Made by a program: the position numbers and the translations under genes. From a bacterium D16-76 (GTDB lineage Bacteria > Bacillota > Clostridia > Oscillospirales > Acutalibacteraceae): DNA of 64,000 nt. Positions 23,871-32,884 of this stretch are shown one piece after another (the stretch's first letter is position 1; every line of letters starts with the position of its first letter). Where the stretch lies: NCBI GenBank assembly GCA_009917445.1, contig QZEE01000004.1, positions 1 through 64,000 of the forward strand, written 5' to 3'. The notes under the pieces are model-generated. The model ran no database searches, was not told the origin of the DNA, and worked only from the letters and a program-made list of their open reading frames with translations.

Positions 23871-24587
23871 TCAGCTGGCTTTTTCCAGGTCACGGCGCAG
23901 GCGGGTGATGATGCGCTTTTCCAGCCTGGATATGTAGGATTGGGAAATACCCAGTTCGTCGGCGACCTCCTTTTGGGTGTGCTCCTTTTTCGAGTCCAGC
24001 CCGAACCGCAGCTGCATAATGGTTTTTTCGCGCTCAGGCAGGCGGCTTACGGCAGAAAGCAGCAGCTCCCGTTCGGCTTCCTGTTCCACGCCCCGGTTTA
24101 CCGCGTCCGGGTCGCTGCCCAGCAGGTCGGAGAGAAGCAGCTCGTTGCCGTCCCAATCCACGTTCAGCGGGTCGTCAATGGAGATTTCGTTGCGCAGCTG
24201 GGAGCTTTTCCGCAGGTACATCAAAATTTCGTTTTCGATGCACCGGGAGGCATACGTGGCCAGCTTGATGTTTTTTTCCACCCGGAAGGTGTTCACCGCC
24301 TTAATAAGCCCTATGGTGCCAATAGAGATCAAATCCTCCACCCCAGCCCCCGGGCTCTCAAATTTTTTGGCTATGTACACCACCAGCCGCAGGTTGTGGG
24401 TGATCAAGGGCTCCCGTGCCCCCGGCAGCCCCTGGCGCACCTGTTCCAGCACTTGGGCTTCCTGGGCTTTGGTCAGCGGTGGGGGCAGGGTGTCAGGGCC
24501 GTTGATGTAGTGCAGGTATTGGGGTGCCCCTCCCAGCCAGACTTTACCCAGCCAACGGCGGACAGCAGAGAAAAAAGAATCAAACAT
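23871..24587 (-). CDS. sigE: Sporulation sigma factor sigma-E
   Basis: The 238-residue sigma-70 family factor of the early mother cell carries a hydrophobic/basic N-terminal pro-sequence (about residues 1-28) ahead of the conserved [11 protein letters not shown] segment, so it is made inactive and processed. Region 2 has [17 protein letters not shown] and [16 protein letters not shown]; region 4 has the helix-turn-helix [27 protein letters not shown] is 9 bases before ATG 24587. The upstream gene spoIIGA encodes its processing protease. The usual downstream neighbour sigG is absent; a terminator element follows. Confidence 0.96.
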   Translation of the reverse strand: MFDSFFSAVRRWLGKVWLGGAPQYLHYINGPDTLPPPLTKAQEAQVLEQVRQGLPGAREPLITHNLRLVVYIAKKFESPGAGVEDLISIGTIGLIKAVNTFRVEKNIKLATYASRCIENEILMYLRKSSQLRNEISIDDPLNVDWDGNELLLSDLLGSDPDAVNRGVEQEAERELLLSAVSRLPEREKTIMQLRFGLDSKKEHTQKEVADELGISQSYISRLEKRIITRLRRDLEKAS

Positions 24588-24634
24588 AACGAATTACCTC
24601 CGGTTTGTAAAATGTATAGACGGAAGCTCCCCGC

Positions 24635-25477
24635 CTACCCCTCAAAGGCATGGGGGTTAAAAAGCGCGGCAAACTGCCCGCTGGAAAGGGGCCGGCTGCT
24701 AAGGGCTACATAGCAGTCCAGCACCTGGCCGCTTTCCTTCAGGGTGACTTTATCCGCCCGGAAAGCCGGCATCAGCCCCCCGGCCCCCACAGTCGAGAAG
24801 GGCACCAGCCGCAGCATAGGGGAGGGCCCAGCCGGGGCCGTGCCGTCAGCCAGGAAATCCAGGGCCCCGTCCGGGGCGGTGTTTTTCAAGGCGTGGGCTT
24901 CGCATACCACCACAGGCAGGCCAGAAAAAGGCTCACGCAGATCGTTGCCCGTGTCGGCCCGGGCGGGCAGCTCCACAGCGGCCCCTTGGTTTTCTATCCG
25001 CAGGGTGCACAGGCGCAGGGGCGAAGTCCCCCGGGGGAAAAGCCGCTGGAAGGCCCAAAACACCCCATAAGCCAGGCAGGTGAACAGAAACAGCAGGGGC
25101 AGCGACAAATCAAAGTACACAGCATGCCCCACCACCGCCACCCGGGCCGGGGCCAAAAAGCGGGTCAGGAACAAAAACACCCCAGCCAGTAAAAAGGAGA
25201 AAATCCACAGGCATAACCACGCCCGCGCCAGCTGCCGCCACCCCAAAGGGCAAAAAGCCGCGGCCGAGGCAGCCAGCGCTACCGCCCCCCCAGCCAGCAG
25301 CGAAGCCCACCCCGCCATAGGGAAGAGGCTTACCAGCCCGCACAGCGCCCCGCATAACCCCCCGGCCACCAGCCGCCACCCCTTAGCCTGCAGCCGCAGG
25401 AACCGGCGCACGCACCACAGCAGGAAAAAGTCTATGTACAGGTTGACGATCACGAACACGTCCGCGTAAACAGTCAC
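24635..25477 (-). CDS. spoIIGA: Sigma-E processing peptidase SpoIIGA
   Basis: The 280-residue membrane aspartic protease has five hydrophobic segments in residues 1-150, beginning VYADVFVIVNLYIDFFLLW, and a cytoplasmic C-terminal domain with the catalytic Asp in ADTGNDLREP near residue 176. It cleaves pro-sigma-E after a forespore signal. It lies 47 bases upstream of sigE, the canonical operon. The start is GTG 25477, matching the family N-terminus; the GTG at 25495 is less likely. Minus-strand TATAAT (25506-25501) precedes it, with a Spo0A-box-like AACGACA (5 of 7 matches) at 25535-25529. Confidence 0.93.
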   Translation of the reverse strand: MTVYADVFVIVNLYIDFFLLWCVRRFLRLQAKGWRLVAGGLCGALCGLVSLFPMAGWASLLAGGAVALAASAAAFCPLGWRQLARAWLCLWIFSFLLAGVFLFLTRFLAPARVAVVGHAVYFDLSLPLLFLFTCLAYGVFWAFQRLFPRGTSPLRLCTLRIENQGAAVELPARADTGNDLREPFSGLPVVVCEAHALKNTAPDGALDFLADGTAPAGPSPMLRLVPFSTVGAGGLMPAFRADKVTLKESGQVLDCYVALSSRPLSSGQFAALFNPHAFEG

Positions 25478-25550
25478 AGCCCCACCCCCGTCCACCTGTT
25501 ATTATAAGAGGGCCGATAGGCCCAAACGTGTCGTTTTTAGAGCCCTGCGC

Positions 25551-25581
25551 AAAAAAATAAGCCCCGCTCCGCAAGCGGGGC
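25551..25581 (-). terminator. Terminator of the cyclophilin gene
   Basis: On the minus strand an 8-bp stem GCCCCGCT/AGCGGGGC with a 5-base loop is followed by TTATTTTTTT. Confidence 0.85.
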
Positions 25582-25594
25582 AGGGCTCAAGAAA

Positions 25595-26110
25595 TTATAA
25601 AGTTTCAGGCTCCGGGTATTCCACACCAAAGGTCTCCACCGTGACCTTCTCCATCACCTGGTCCTCGTGGGGCCGGTCCGCCCGGTCCCGCGGGGCCGAG
25701 ACAATAGCCAGCGCCGCCTCCATGCCCTCGGTGACTTTGCCAAAGGCCGCGTACTGCCCATCCAGATAAGGCGCGTCGTCCACCATAATAAAGAACTGGG
25801 ACCCCGCGCTGTCCGGCATAGTGGCCCGCGCCATCGACAGGACGCCAGCCGTATGGGCCAAATCATTCTTCACGCCGTTCGAAGAAAATTCCCCCTTAAT
25901 AGAGTACCCCGGCCCGCCCATGCCGGTGCCCTCCGGGTCGCCGCCCTGGATCATAAAGCCCGGGATGACCCGGTGGAAGATCGTGCCGTCATAAAAGCCC
26001 TTTTGAATCAGGGAAATAAAATTGTTCACCGTGTTGGGCGCAAGGTCCGGGTACAGCTCAGCCTTGATAGTACCCTGGGTGGTCTCAAAGGTGACGATAG
26101 GGTTTTGCAT
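25595..26110 (-). CDS. Peptidyl-prolyl cis-trans isomerase, cyclophilin type
   Basis: The 171-residue cytoplasmic cyclophilin has the active-site segments FHRVIPGFMIQGGDPEGTG (residues 40-60), LSMARATMPDSAGSQFFIM with the catalytic Gln and Phe, and YAAFGKVTEGME. It lacks a signal peptide or lipobox, so it acts inside the cell on proline bonds during folding. GAGGAGG is 8 bases before ATG 26110. It has its own promoter at 26147-26175 and terminator at 25551, hence monocistronic. Confidence 0.95.
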   Translation of the reverse strand: MQNPIVTFETTQGTIKAELYPDLAPNTVNNFISLIQKGFYDGTIFHRVIPGFMIQGGDPEGTGMGGPGYSIKGEFSSNGVKNDLAHTAGVLSMARATMPDSAGSQFFIMVDDAPYLDGQYAAFGKVTEGMEAALAIVSAPRDRADRPHEDQVMEKVTVETFGVEYPEPETL

Positions 26111-26146
26111 AATGGAGCCTCCTCATTTTATTCTCATGTATACAGT

Positions 26147-26175
26147 AGTATAATAGGGGAGAGGGCTTTTGTCAA
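26147..26175 (-). promoter_or_regulatory. Promoter of the cyclophilin gene
   Basis: Minus strand TTGACA (26175-26170) and TATACT (26152-26147), spacer 17. The -35 box overlaps the last codons of the XRE gene. Confidence 0.8.
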
Positions 26176-26408
26176 TCGCCCAGCGGGCGTTTCCGCCGAG
26201 GGTAAGGCTTCATCTCATCTGTCAGCCCCAGCAGATAGTCCACGCTGGTGTCGTAAAACTGGCTAAGCTTGATAAGCACATCCGTAGGGATATCATGATA
26301 ACCCAACTCGTAGTGGGAATAGCAGGTCTGTGTGCAATGCAGATAACGTGCCAGGGTCTGCTGCTTCAAATCCATATCTTCGCGTAGGTCTCGAATCCTT
26401 TGATACAT
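26172..26408 (-). CDS. Small XRE-family transcriptional regulator
   Basis: The 78-residue protein is almost entirely one Cro/CI helix-turn-helix: IRDLREDMDLKQQTLARYLHCTQTCYSHYELG then IPTDVLIKLSQFYDTSVDYLLGLTD. Such proteins bind short operators, often their own promoter. AAAGGAG is 8 bases before ATG 26408; the longer frame from 26462 has no RBS. It is divergent from the small membrane protein at 26543, and the shared gap contains two copies of an A-T-T-G-T-A-C-T-A-like motif (near 26464 and 26488) that are candidate operators. Confidence 0.85.
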   Translation of the reverse strand: MYQRIRDLREDMDLKQQTLARYLHCTQTCYSHYELGYHDIPTDVLIKLSQFYDTSVDYLLGLTDEMKPYPRRKRPLGD

Positions 26409-26471
26409 GGTGACGCTCCTTTTATGTAGCGGCTGATAACACAAATAGTATGCGTACCACAAAATGTACTA

Positions 26472-26500
26472 TTGATTTTTAGCACGAATTGTACTAAAAT
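26472..26500 (+). promoter_or_regulatory. Promoter of the small membrane protein, with candidate XRE operators
   Basis: TTGATT (26472-26477) and TAAAAT (26495-26500), spacer 17. TGTACTA motifs at about 26464 and 26490 flank and overlap it and could bind the divergent XRE regulator. Confidence 0.55.
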
Positions 26501-26542
26501 AAAAAGTATGGACCCATATTTTGAAAAAAGGCGGCAAAAGAA

Positions 26543-26836
26543 ATGGTCATAAAAGTCAACGTCCCCCTGTTCCTTGCATCGTCCGTGACCGCGCTCATAC
26601 TACTCCACACCCTGGTTGCCATACACATGCACATGTCCATGGAGTGGAAAGGCTATGCCCGGGGAAAAATCCACACAATCGGCCTAATCATCTGTATATT
26701 CTTTGGCCTATTCGGCTGCCTATACGTAGCCTTTCTGCCAGACAAGCTCAAGGAAGCCCGGGAAGAACAAGTGCGGAATCTCCTAGAAATGCTGGAAAAA
26801 CAAAGACGGGAACCCACCGACAGCCACAACGATTAA
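26543..26836 (+). CDS. Small two-helix membrane protein, unknown function
   Basis: The 97-residue protein has two predicted membrane helices (about residues 7-29 and 47-67) joined by a His/Met-rich loop (HMHMSMEW) and a charged cytoplasmic tail of about 30 residues. I do not recognise a family. Its promoter is divergent from that of the XRE regulator, suggesting it is the regulator's target. The RBS is weak (AAAGAA), and the local composition is less GC-rich than its neighbours. Confidence 0.6.
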   Translation: MVIKVNVPLFLASSVTALILLHTLVAIHMHMSMEWKGYARGKIHTIGLIICIFFGLFGCLYVAFLPDKLKEAREEQVRNLLEMLEKQRREPTDSHND

Positions 26837-26866
26837 CCACCCCGCCCCCCATTACAGCAAACGCCC

Positions 26867-26952
26867 AAAAGAAGCGAAGCGTGGGAGTCCAGCGGGGCTG
26901 CTGCGTGCCAGTGGCACGCGTCCAGCAGCCGACCGAGCCGGCAGACGAGACC
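26867..26952 (+). repeat. Modular intergenic repeat, copy of the 18663 element
   Basis: AAGCGAAGCG then GGGAGTCCAGCGGGG, a stem GGCTGCTG/CAGCAGCC containing an inner CGTGCC/GGCACG hairpin, then CCGACCGAGCCGGCAG and GAGACC. Compared with 18663-18756, the outer stem changed from T-A to C-G on both sides, keeping pairing, and the apical part lacks a ~25-base insertion. The rest of the 290-bp gap holds the nifJ promoter. Confidence 0.7.
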
Positions 26953-27007
26953 GGGCCCCAAGACCTTCAGGAGTGCGAAAAATTTTCACAAAAGGCTGTT
27001 TTTTGCC

Positions 27008-27036
27008 TTTACATGCCCCGAAAAAAATGGTAGAAT
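27008..27036 (+). promoter_or_regulatory. Promoter of nifJ
   Basis: TTTACA (27008-27013) and TAGAAT (27031-27036), spacer 17, about 90 bases before the ATG. Confidence 0.65.
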
Positions 27037-27126
27037 AAAACAACACGGGCATGTCCTGGTGCTTTGCCGCGCCCGTTGTGCCCGCCCAAGCAGTTCCGAT
27101 CATCCTAAAAGGAGGAAATCGTTATT

Positions 27127-30100
27127 ATGGCAAGAAAAATGAAAACCATGGATGGCAACAACGCCGCCGCGCATGTTTCCTATGCGTTTACCGACGTTGC
27201 GGCCATCTACCCCATCACGCCCTCTTCCGTGATGGCAGACGAGACCGACAAGTACGCCGCCGCCGGGCGGAAGAACCTGTTCGGCCGGGAAGTACGGGTG
27301 ACTGAAATGCAGTCCGAGGCCGGCGCCGCCGGCGCAGTCCACGGCTCTTTGGCCGCCGGGGCGCTGACCACCACCTACACCGCATCCCAGGGCCTGCTGC
27401 TGATGATCCCCAACATGTACAAAATCGCCGGCGAGCTGCTGCCCAGCGTCATCCACGTTTCGGCCCGTACCGTGGCCACCCACGCCCTGAACATCTTCGG
27501 CGACCACTCCGACGTGTATGCCTGCCGCCAGACCGGCTATGCCATGCTGTGCGCCAACTCCCCCCAGGAAGTCATGGACCTGGGCGCTGTGGCCCATCTG
27601 TCCGCCATTAAGGGCAAGGTGCCTTTCCTCCATTTCTTCGACGGCTTCCGTACCTCCCACGAAGTACAGAAGATCGAGACCTGGGACTATGAAGACCTGG
27701 GCGAGATGCTGGACTGGGAAGCCGTAGATAGCTTCCGCCGCAACGCCCTGAACCCCGAGCACCCCGTGCTGCGCGGCCAGGCCCAGAACGGCGACATCTT
27801 CTTCCAGGCCCGCGAGGCTTGCAACAAGTATTATGACGCCGTGCCCCAGGTGGTCGTGGACTACATGGACAAGGTCAACGAGAAGATCGGCACAAACTAC
27901 AAGCCCTTCAATTACTACGGCGCCCCCGATGCCGACAAGGTCATCATCGCTATGGGCTCTGCCTGCGAGACCATCGAGGAAGTCATCGACTATATGCTGG
28001 CCGCCGGCGAGAAGGTAGGCCTGGTAAAAGTCCACCTGTACCGCCCCTTTGTGGCCAAGTACCTGCTGGACGTGCTGCCGGAGACCGTCAAGACCATCTC
28101 CGTGCTGGACCGCACCAAGGAGCCCGGCTCCATCGGCGAGCCCCTGTATCTGGACGTGCTGGCCGCCATCAACGGCACCCCCTTCGGCGCCTGCCCCGTT
28201 CTCTCCGGCCGCTACGGCCTGGGCAGCAAGGACACCAAGCCCAGCGACATCATCGCCGTGTACCGCAACATGGAGGCTGCCCAGCCCAAGAAGCGCTTCA
28301 CCATCGGCATTGTGGACGATGTGACCCACCTGTCCCTGGAAGTCAAGGAAGACCCGGATACCGCCCCCGCCGGCACCACCAGCTGCAAGTTCTGGGGCCT
28401 GGGCTCCGACGGCACCGTAGGCGCCAACAAGAACTCCATCAAGATCATCGGCGACCACACCGACATGTATGCCCAGGGCTACTTTGACTATGACTCCAAG
28501 AAGTCCGGCGGCTTGACCATTTCCCACCTGCGCTTCGGCCATACGCCCATCAAGTCCACCTACTACATTTCCAAGGCGGACTTTGTGGCCTGCTCCAACC
28601 CTGCCTACCTGGAGACCTACGACATGGTGCAGGATTTGAAGAAGGGCGGCAGCTTCCTTCTCAACTGCGCCTGGAACGCCGAAGAGCTTAACGACCGCCT
28701 GCCCGGCAAGGTGAAGAAGTTCATCGCTGACAATGAGATCAACTTCTACACCATCGACGCCTTTGCCATCGGCAAAGAGCTGGGCCTGGGCACCCGCACC
28801 AACACGGTGCTCCAGTCCGCTTTCTTCTCCATTGCCAAGATTATCCCCGCTGAGGATGCCATCCAGTATATGAAGGACGCCGCCCAGAAGTCTTACGGCC
28901 GCAAGGGCGAGGCTGTCGTCAAGATGAACCACGACGCTATCGATCGGGGCGCCACTGGCTATGTGAAGGTAGACGTGCCTGCTTCCTGGAAGGACGCTGT
29001 AGATGACAGCCAGAAGAAGGTTGCCACCGGCGGCCGTCCCGAGCTGGTTGACTACGTGAACAATGTTGTGTTCCCCGTCAACTCCTTCCACGGCAAGGAC
29101 CTGCCCGTTTCCACCTTCGAGAAGTACGCCGACGGCACCAGCCCCCAGGGCACCGCTGCTTATGAGAAGCGCGGCGTGGCTGTAGACGTACCCCAGTGGA
29201 TCCCCGAGAACTGCATCCAGTGCAACCAGTGCTCTTATGTTTGCCCCCATGCGGTTATCCGCCCCATCGCTATGACCGATGAGGAATTGAAGAACGCCCC
29301 CGAAGGCGTCCTGAGCAAGCCCATGACCGGCGTGCCCGGCATGAACTTTGCCATGGTCATCTCTACCCTGGACTGCACCGGCTGCGGCAGCTGCGTAACT
29401 ACCTGCCCCGCCAAGACCAAGGCCCTGCAGATGGCCCCCATCGACTCCCAGCGCCCCCAGCAGGCGGTGTTCAACTATGCCATCGACCTGCCTGTTAAGG
29501 AAGCGGTTGCCGAGAAGTTCAAGGAGACCAGCGTCAAGGGCAGCCAGTTCAAGCAGCCCCTGCTGGAGTTCTCCGGCGCTTGCGGCGGCTGCGGCGAGAC
29601 CCCCTATGCGAAGCTGGCCACCCAGCTGTTCGGCGACAAGATGTTCATCGCCAACGCTACCGGCTGTTCCTCCATCTGGGGCGGTTCCGCGCCTGCCACT
29701 CCCTACACCGTCAACAAGAAGGGCCACGGCCCCGCTTGGGAAAACTCCCTGTTCGAAGACAACGCCGAGTTCGGCCTGGGCATGACCCTGGCCCAGAACG
29801 CCGTGCGCGGCCGCCTCAAGGAGCTTACCGAGAAGCTGTGCGCCATTGAATACTGCGTACCCGAGATCAAAGAAGCCGCCAAGGCCTGGATGGACACCAT
29901 GTGGGACAGCAAGTCCAACGGCCCTGCCGCCGAGGCTTATATCAAGGCCCTGGAGAACGGCGTGATGACCGTGGACGAGAACATTGAGTTCTGCGGCTCT
30001 CCCAAGGCAGCTGAGGTGTTCGGCAGCAAGGAAGAAGCCGACAAGATGCTGGAACTGGCTAAGACCCGCAAGGCCGCTGGCGAGAAGTACTGTGCCTGCG

Positions 30101-30798
30101 AAGCCTGCACCCTGGCCCTGGAGATTTTGAAGGATAAGGATTACCTTGCCAAGAAGTCCATGTGGATTTTGGGCGGCGACGGCTGGGCCTATGACATCGG
30201 CTTCGGCGGCGTTGACCATGCCCTGGCTTCCGGCGAGAACATCAACATCCTGGTGTTCGATACCGAGGTGTACTCCAACACCGGCGGGCAGGCCTCCAAG
30301 TCCACCCCCTGCGGCTCCGTGGCCCAGTTCGCTGCCACCGGCAAGGCCCAGAAGAAGAAGGACCTGGCTGCCATCGCCATGAGCTACGGCTACGTCTATG
30401 TGGCCCAGGTTGCCATGGGCGCCGACATGAACCAGTGCATCAAGGCTTTCTCCGAGGCCGAAAGCTACAACGGCCCCTCCATCATCCTGGCTTACGCCCC
30501 CTGTATCAACCATGGTATCAAGGGCGGCATGGGCGTCTCCATGGTGGAAGAGAAGAAGGCTGTGGCCGCTGGCTACTGGCACAACTTCCGCTTCGACCCC
30601 CGCCGGGCCGACGCCGGGGAGAACCCCTTCCAGCTGGACAGCAAAGAGCCTTCCGCTTCCTACCGCGACTTCATCATGGGCGAAGTGCGCTACAACAGCT
30701 TGACCCGTTCCTTCCCGGAGCGCGCCGAAACCCTGTTCGCCAACGCCGAGAAGTACGCTGCCGAGAAGTACGAAAAGCTCAAGAAGATGGCGGAGTAA
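27127..30798 (+). CDS. nifJ: Pyruvate:ferredoxin (flavodoxin) oxidoreductase
   Basis: The 1223-residue single-chain enzyme oxidises pyruvate to acetyl-CoA and CO2 and reduces ferredoxin, the central step of anaerobic energy metabolism. Domains in order: pyruvate-binding domain I with YPITPSSVMAD (residue 29 on), domains II-III, a two-cluster ferredoxin domain with CIQCNQCSYVCPH (about 698) and CTGCGSCVTTCPA (about 751), and a thiamine diphosphate domain with GACGGCGETPYAK (about 818) and GGDGWAYDIG (about 1017). AAAGGAGG precedes ATG 27127. Codons are extremely biased (AAG, GAG, C-ending), as in very highly expressed genes. It stands alone between its promoter and terminator. Confidence 0.97.
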   Translation: MARKMKTMDGNNAAAHVSYAFTDVAAIYPITPSSVMADETDKYAAAGRKNLFGREVRVTEMQSEAGAAGAVHGSLAAGALTTTYTASQGLLLMIPNMYKIAGELLPSVIHVSARTVATHALNIFGDHSDVYACRQTGYAMLCANSPQEVMDLGAVAHLSAIKGKVPFLHFFDGFRTSHEVQKIETWDYEDLGEMLDWEAVDSFRRNALNPEHPVLRGQAQNGDIFFQAREACNKYYDAVPQVVVDYMDKVNEKIGTNYKPFNYYGAPDADKVIIAMGSACETIEEVIDYMLAAGEKVGLVKVHLYRPFVAKYLLDVLPETVKTISVLDRTKEPGSIGEPLYLDVLAAINGTPFGACPVLSGRYGLGSKDTKPSDIIAVYRNMEAAQPKKRFTIGIVDDVTHLSLEVKEDPDTAPAGTTSCKFWGLGSDGTVGANKNSIKIIGDHTDMYAQGYFDYDSKKSGGLTISHLRFGHTPIKSTYYISKADFVACSNPAYLETYDMVQDLKKGGSFLLNCAWNAEELNDRLPGKVKKFIADNEINFYTIDAFAIGKELGLGTRTNTVLQSAFFSIAKIIPAEDAIQYMKDAAQKSYGRKGEAVVKMNHDAIDRGATGYVKVDVPASWKDAVDDSQKKVATGGRPELVDYVNNVVFPVNSFHGKDLPVSTFEKYADGTSPQGTAAYEKRGVAVDVPQWIPENCIQCNQCSYVCPHAVIRPIAMTDEELKNAPEGVLSKPMTGVPGMNFAMVISTLDCTGCGSCVTTCPAKTKALQMAPIDSQRPQQAVFNYAIDLPVKEAVAEKFKETSVKGSQFKQPLLEFSGACGGCGETPYAKLATQLFGDKMFIANATGCSSIWGGSAPATPYTVNKKGHGPAWENSLFEDNAEFGLGMTLAQNAVRGRLKELTEKLCAIEYCVPEIKEAAKAWMDTMWDSKSNGPAAEAYIKALENGVMTVDENIEFCGSPKAAEVFGSKEEADKMLELAKTRKAAGEKYCACEACTLALEILKDKDYLAKKSMWILGGDGWAYDIGFGGVDHALASGENINILVFDTEVYSNTGGQASKSTPCGSVAQFAATGKAQKKKDLAAIAMSYGYVYVAQVAMGADMNQCIKAFSEAESYNGPSIILAYAPCINHGIKGGMGVSMVEEKKAVAAGYWHNFRFDPRRADAGENPFQLDSKEPSASYRDFIMGEVRYNSLTRSFPERAETLFANAEKYAAEKYEKLKKMAE

Positions 30799-30830
30799 GG
30801 ATAACCCCCATCCCTAAAACCGCATAACCG

Positions 30831-30866
30831 GCAGGGCCTGCCCCACGTTGGGCAGGCCCTGCTTTT
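30831..30866 (+). terminator. Terminator of nifJ
   Basis: A perfect 13-bp stem (30831-30843 with 30850-30862), 6-base loop, followed by TTTT. Confidence 0.9.
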
Positions 30867-30949
30867 GCTTTGCCAAAAAATACGGCCAGATGGGAGCCCC
30901 CCACCTGGCCGTCCTCTTCTTCTCAACCCTGCAACCGGGGCAACGCCTA

Positions 30950-31639
30950 TCAGCCCCGGCCCCGCTGCTGCCGCTGGGCCGTAAAAATCTGCTGGGTGAT
31001 CTTGTCCTGGTCCTCGTTTGTCATCCCCAAAAATTTGAAGCCATAGTCAAATTGCCCGTCCTCTTTTTTAATAATGCGCAGCACCTGGCAGTACAACACC
31101 GACTCCGGCACGTCTTCCAGCAGGCGGGTTTTCAGCAGCAGCTTGTCCCCCTCCTGGTATTCCTCCCTGCACCGCACCCCGGCCCCGCCTACGCTGACGT
31201 TCAAAAGCCTCGCCGGCTTTTCCCCCCCGTTAAAGGAGCCAAAGGAAGTCAAGGTAGCTTCCAAATCCGTAGCCAGCCGGAAAAAGGCCCGGTCGTTTTT
31301 AATCTGTTCCACGACCATTTCCGTCACATCCCATATCTTCTCCGATATAGGCATAATAGCGCCCTTCAAATAGACGGCCTTGCGCTCCTGGTCGTTGTAG
31401 CCCCGTATTTGGGCCTGTATAGGCTCTTCCGGCGCAATCGGCGGCTTTGAGTACAGCCGCAGCTCAGCCCCATCCTTCCGGGGGGCCTCCAGCATGGCAA
31501 TAAAAAGGAACCGCCCGTCCAGGGTGGAGACCTCCACCCGCATCCCGGCATAGGGCCCCAGGTCTGGTTCCTGGGGCGGGGCCTCAGCCTGTACCGGCTC
31601 CGGCGCCGCCTTTTTCCCAAACAGATTGAATAGTTTCAC
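30950..31639 (-). CDS. PilZ-domain c-di-GMP receptor protein
   Basis: The 229-residue protein has an N-terminal YcgR-like beta domain and a C-terminal PilZ domain. The c-di-GMP motifs are RAFFR (R-x3-R, about residue 118) and NVSVGGAG (N-x-S-x2-G, about 147). Such proteins convert c-di-GMP levels into changes in motility, adhesion or secretion. AGGGAACC gives the RBS before ATG 31639. It lies 30 bases downstream of and co-directional with a GGDEF response regulator, so sensor, synthase and receptor are probably co-transcribed. No flagellar gene is visible, so the output is unknown. Confidence 0.85.
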   Translation of the reverse strand: MKLFNLFGKKAAPEPVQAEAPPQEPDLGPYAGMRVEVSTLDGRFLFIAMLEAPRKDGAELRLYSKPPIAPEEPIQAQIRGYNDQERKAVYLKGAIMPISEKIWDVTEMVVEQIKNDRAFFRLATDLEATLTSFGSFNGGEKPARLLNVSVGGAGVRCREEYQEGDKLLLKTRLLEDVPESVLYCQVLRIIKKEDGQFDYGFKFLGMTNEDQDKITQQIFTAQRQQRGRG

Positions 31640-31669
31640 AGGTTCCCTCCCTATATAGGCAGCACGGGC

Positions 31670-32587
31670 TTATTTCTCCCGCAGCTGTTTCATGTTTTCC
31701 GTTACCCACACCACCCGGTTGCGGCCCTCCTTTTTCGCGTCGTATAGCATGGTGTCCGCCATTTTCAGCACCGAGTCATAATGCAGGTCCTCATTGGGCA
31801 CCACCGTTACGCCGCCGACGCTTACCGTTACCCACGGGGCCACAGAGGGGTCATGGGGGATATGTAAATCTTCCACTGCCTGGCGCACGGCCTTAAAGTG
31901 GTTAAAAGACTTGTCCGACCCATCGCCTACCAGCAGCGCCACAAATTCCTCGCCCCCATACCGGGCAAAAAAGTCCGTGCTGCGCCGCAGATGGGAAGAC
32001 ACGCACTTCGCCACCGAAGCTATCACCTTGTCCCCAGCCGGGTGCCCAAAGGTGTCGTTATACAACTTAAACCGGTCAATATCAAACATGCACACCGAAA
32101 AGGGCAGCTTCAGCCGCAGGCATTCCTTCCATTTCTGGGCGCTGTGCAGGTCATACTGCCGCCGGTTGGCCACGCCTGTCAGCTGGTCGGTCATAGACTG
32201 GTACTCGATCTGCTTGCGGTAGCTGTAAAGCTTCACATGGGTGTTGACCCTGGCCTTGACAATCAAGGGGTTAAAGGGCTTGATGATGTAGTCTACCGCC
32301 CCCAAAATAAGGCCGGTCTGCTCATTCTGCACGTCTGCCAGGCTGGTAATCAGGATCACCGGCACGTTCTGGGTAATAATCTCCTCCTGCAGCTTTTTCA
32401 GCAGGGTAAACCCATCCATGCCCGGCATGACCACGTCCAGCAGGATCAGGGAAAAGTGCCCTTCCCTGGCCAGGTTCAGCCCCGCCTCCGGCGAATGGGC
32501 GACCGTGATATCGTATTCCTCCTCCAAAATAGACTTTAGCTTTGACGCCTGCAAGATGCTGTCATCTACTATCAGGATCTTTTCCAT
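31670..32587 (-). CDS. Response regulator with GGDEF diguanylate cyclase domain
   Basis: The 305-residue protein has a receiver domain (residues 1-120: ILIVDDS, phospho-acceptor Asp in LILLDVVMPGMDG, DYIIKPF) and a GGDEF domain with active-site GGEEF near 235. RSTD lies five residues before it, forming the R-x2-D inhibitory I-site. It should make c-di-GMP from two GTP when phosphorylated, with product inhibition. AAGGAG is 8 bases before ATG 32587. No histidine kinase gene is adjacent, so the input kinase is elsewhere. The PilZ protein downstream is a likely receptor of its product. Confidence 0.92.
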   Translation of the reverse strand: MEKILIVDDSILQASKLKSILEEEYDITVAHSPEAGLNLAREGHFSLILLDVVMPGMDGFTLLKKLQEEIITQNVPVILITSLADVQNEQTGLILGAVDYIIKPFNPLIVKARVNTHVKLYSYRKQIEYQSMTDQLTGVANRRQYDLHSAQKWKECLRLKLPFSVCMFDIDRFKLYNDTFGHPAGDKVIASVAKCVSSHLRRSTDFFARYGGEEFVALLVGDGSDKSFNHFKAVRQAVEDLHIPHDPSVAPWVTVSVGGVTVVPNEDLHYDSVLKMADTMLYDAKKEGRNRVVWVTENMKQLREK

Positions 32588-32735
32588 GTCTACACTCCTT
32601 ATATTAGTCCAAAACGCTTTCTCGTGCCGCCCGGCGGGGGGATAAATGAATACTTCCTTATCCTTTCCGCAAGGCTTCCTGCCAGAGAAAAATGGCGCTT
32701 GCAAAAGGGGCGGCACCCTATACCGCTTTATTCTG

Positions 32736-32764
32736 ATTATACACCATTGGGGTGCGCTTGGCAA
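32736..32764 (-). promoter_or_regulatory. Promoter of the GGDEF-PilZ operon
   Basis: Minus strand TTGCCA (32764-32759) and TATAAT (32741-32736), spacer 17. It leaves a leader of about 140 bases in which I see no c-di-GMP riboswitch. Confidence 0.7.
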
Positions 32765-32884
32765 TAGCTTTTTGCAAGCTTGCGGTGGTTTTCCTCCCTT
32801 TCGCGGCCTCTAAAAAACCGGCAAAGCAAAAGGCCCCCCAGAATCAGGAAAGCCCCTTGCTAAAGCCTGCTGGGCAGGCCCTTA

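Noticed and set aside
27100-30582. 1160-codon open frame on the minus strand opposite nifJ
   Set aside because: It mirrors nifJ codon bias (GC-rich third positions leave no antisense stops), has no RBS, and its sequence is Gly/Ala/Val/His low complexity; nifJ is unquestionably real.
32588-32735. Possible c-di-GMP riboswitch in the leader of the GGDEF gene
   Set aside because: I could not find the conserved GGGCAAACC and GCAAAGCC cores or the tetraloop-receptor pairing of the class I riboswitch.
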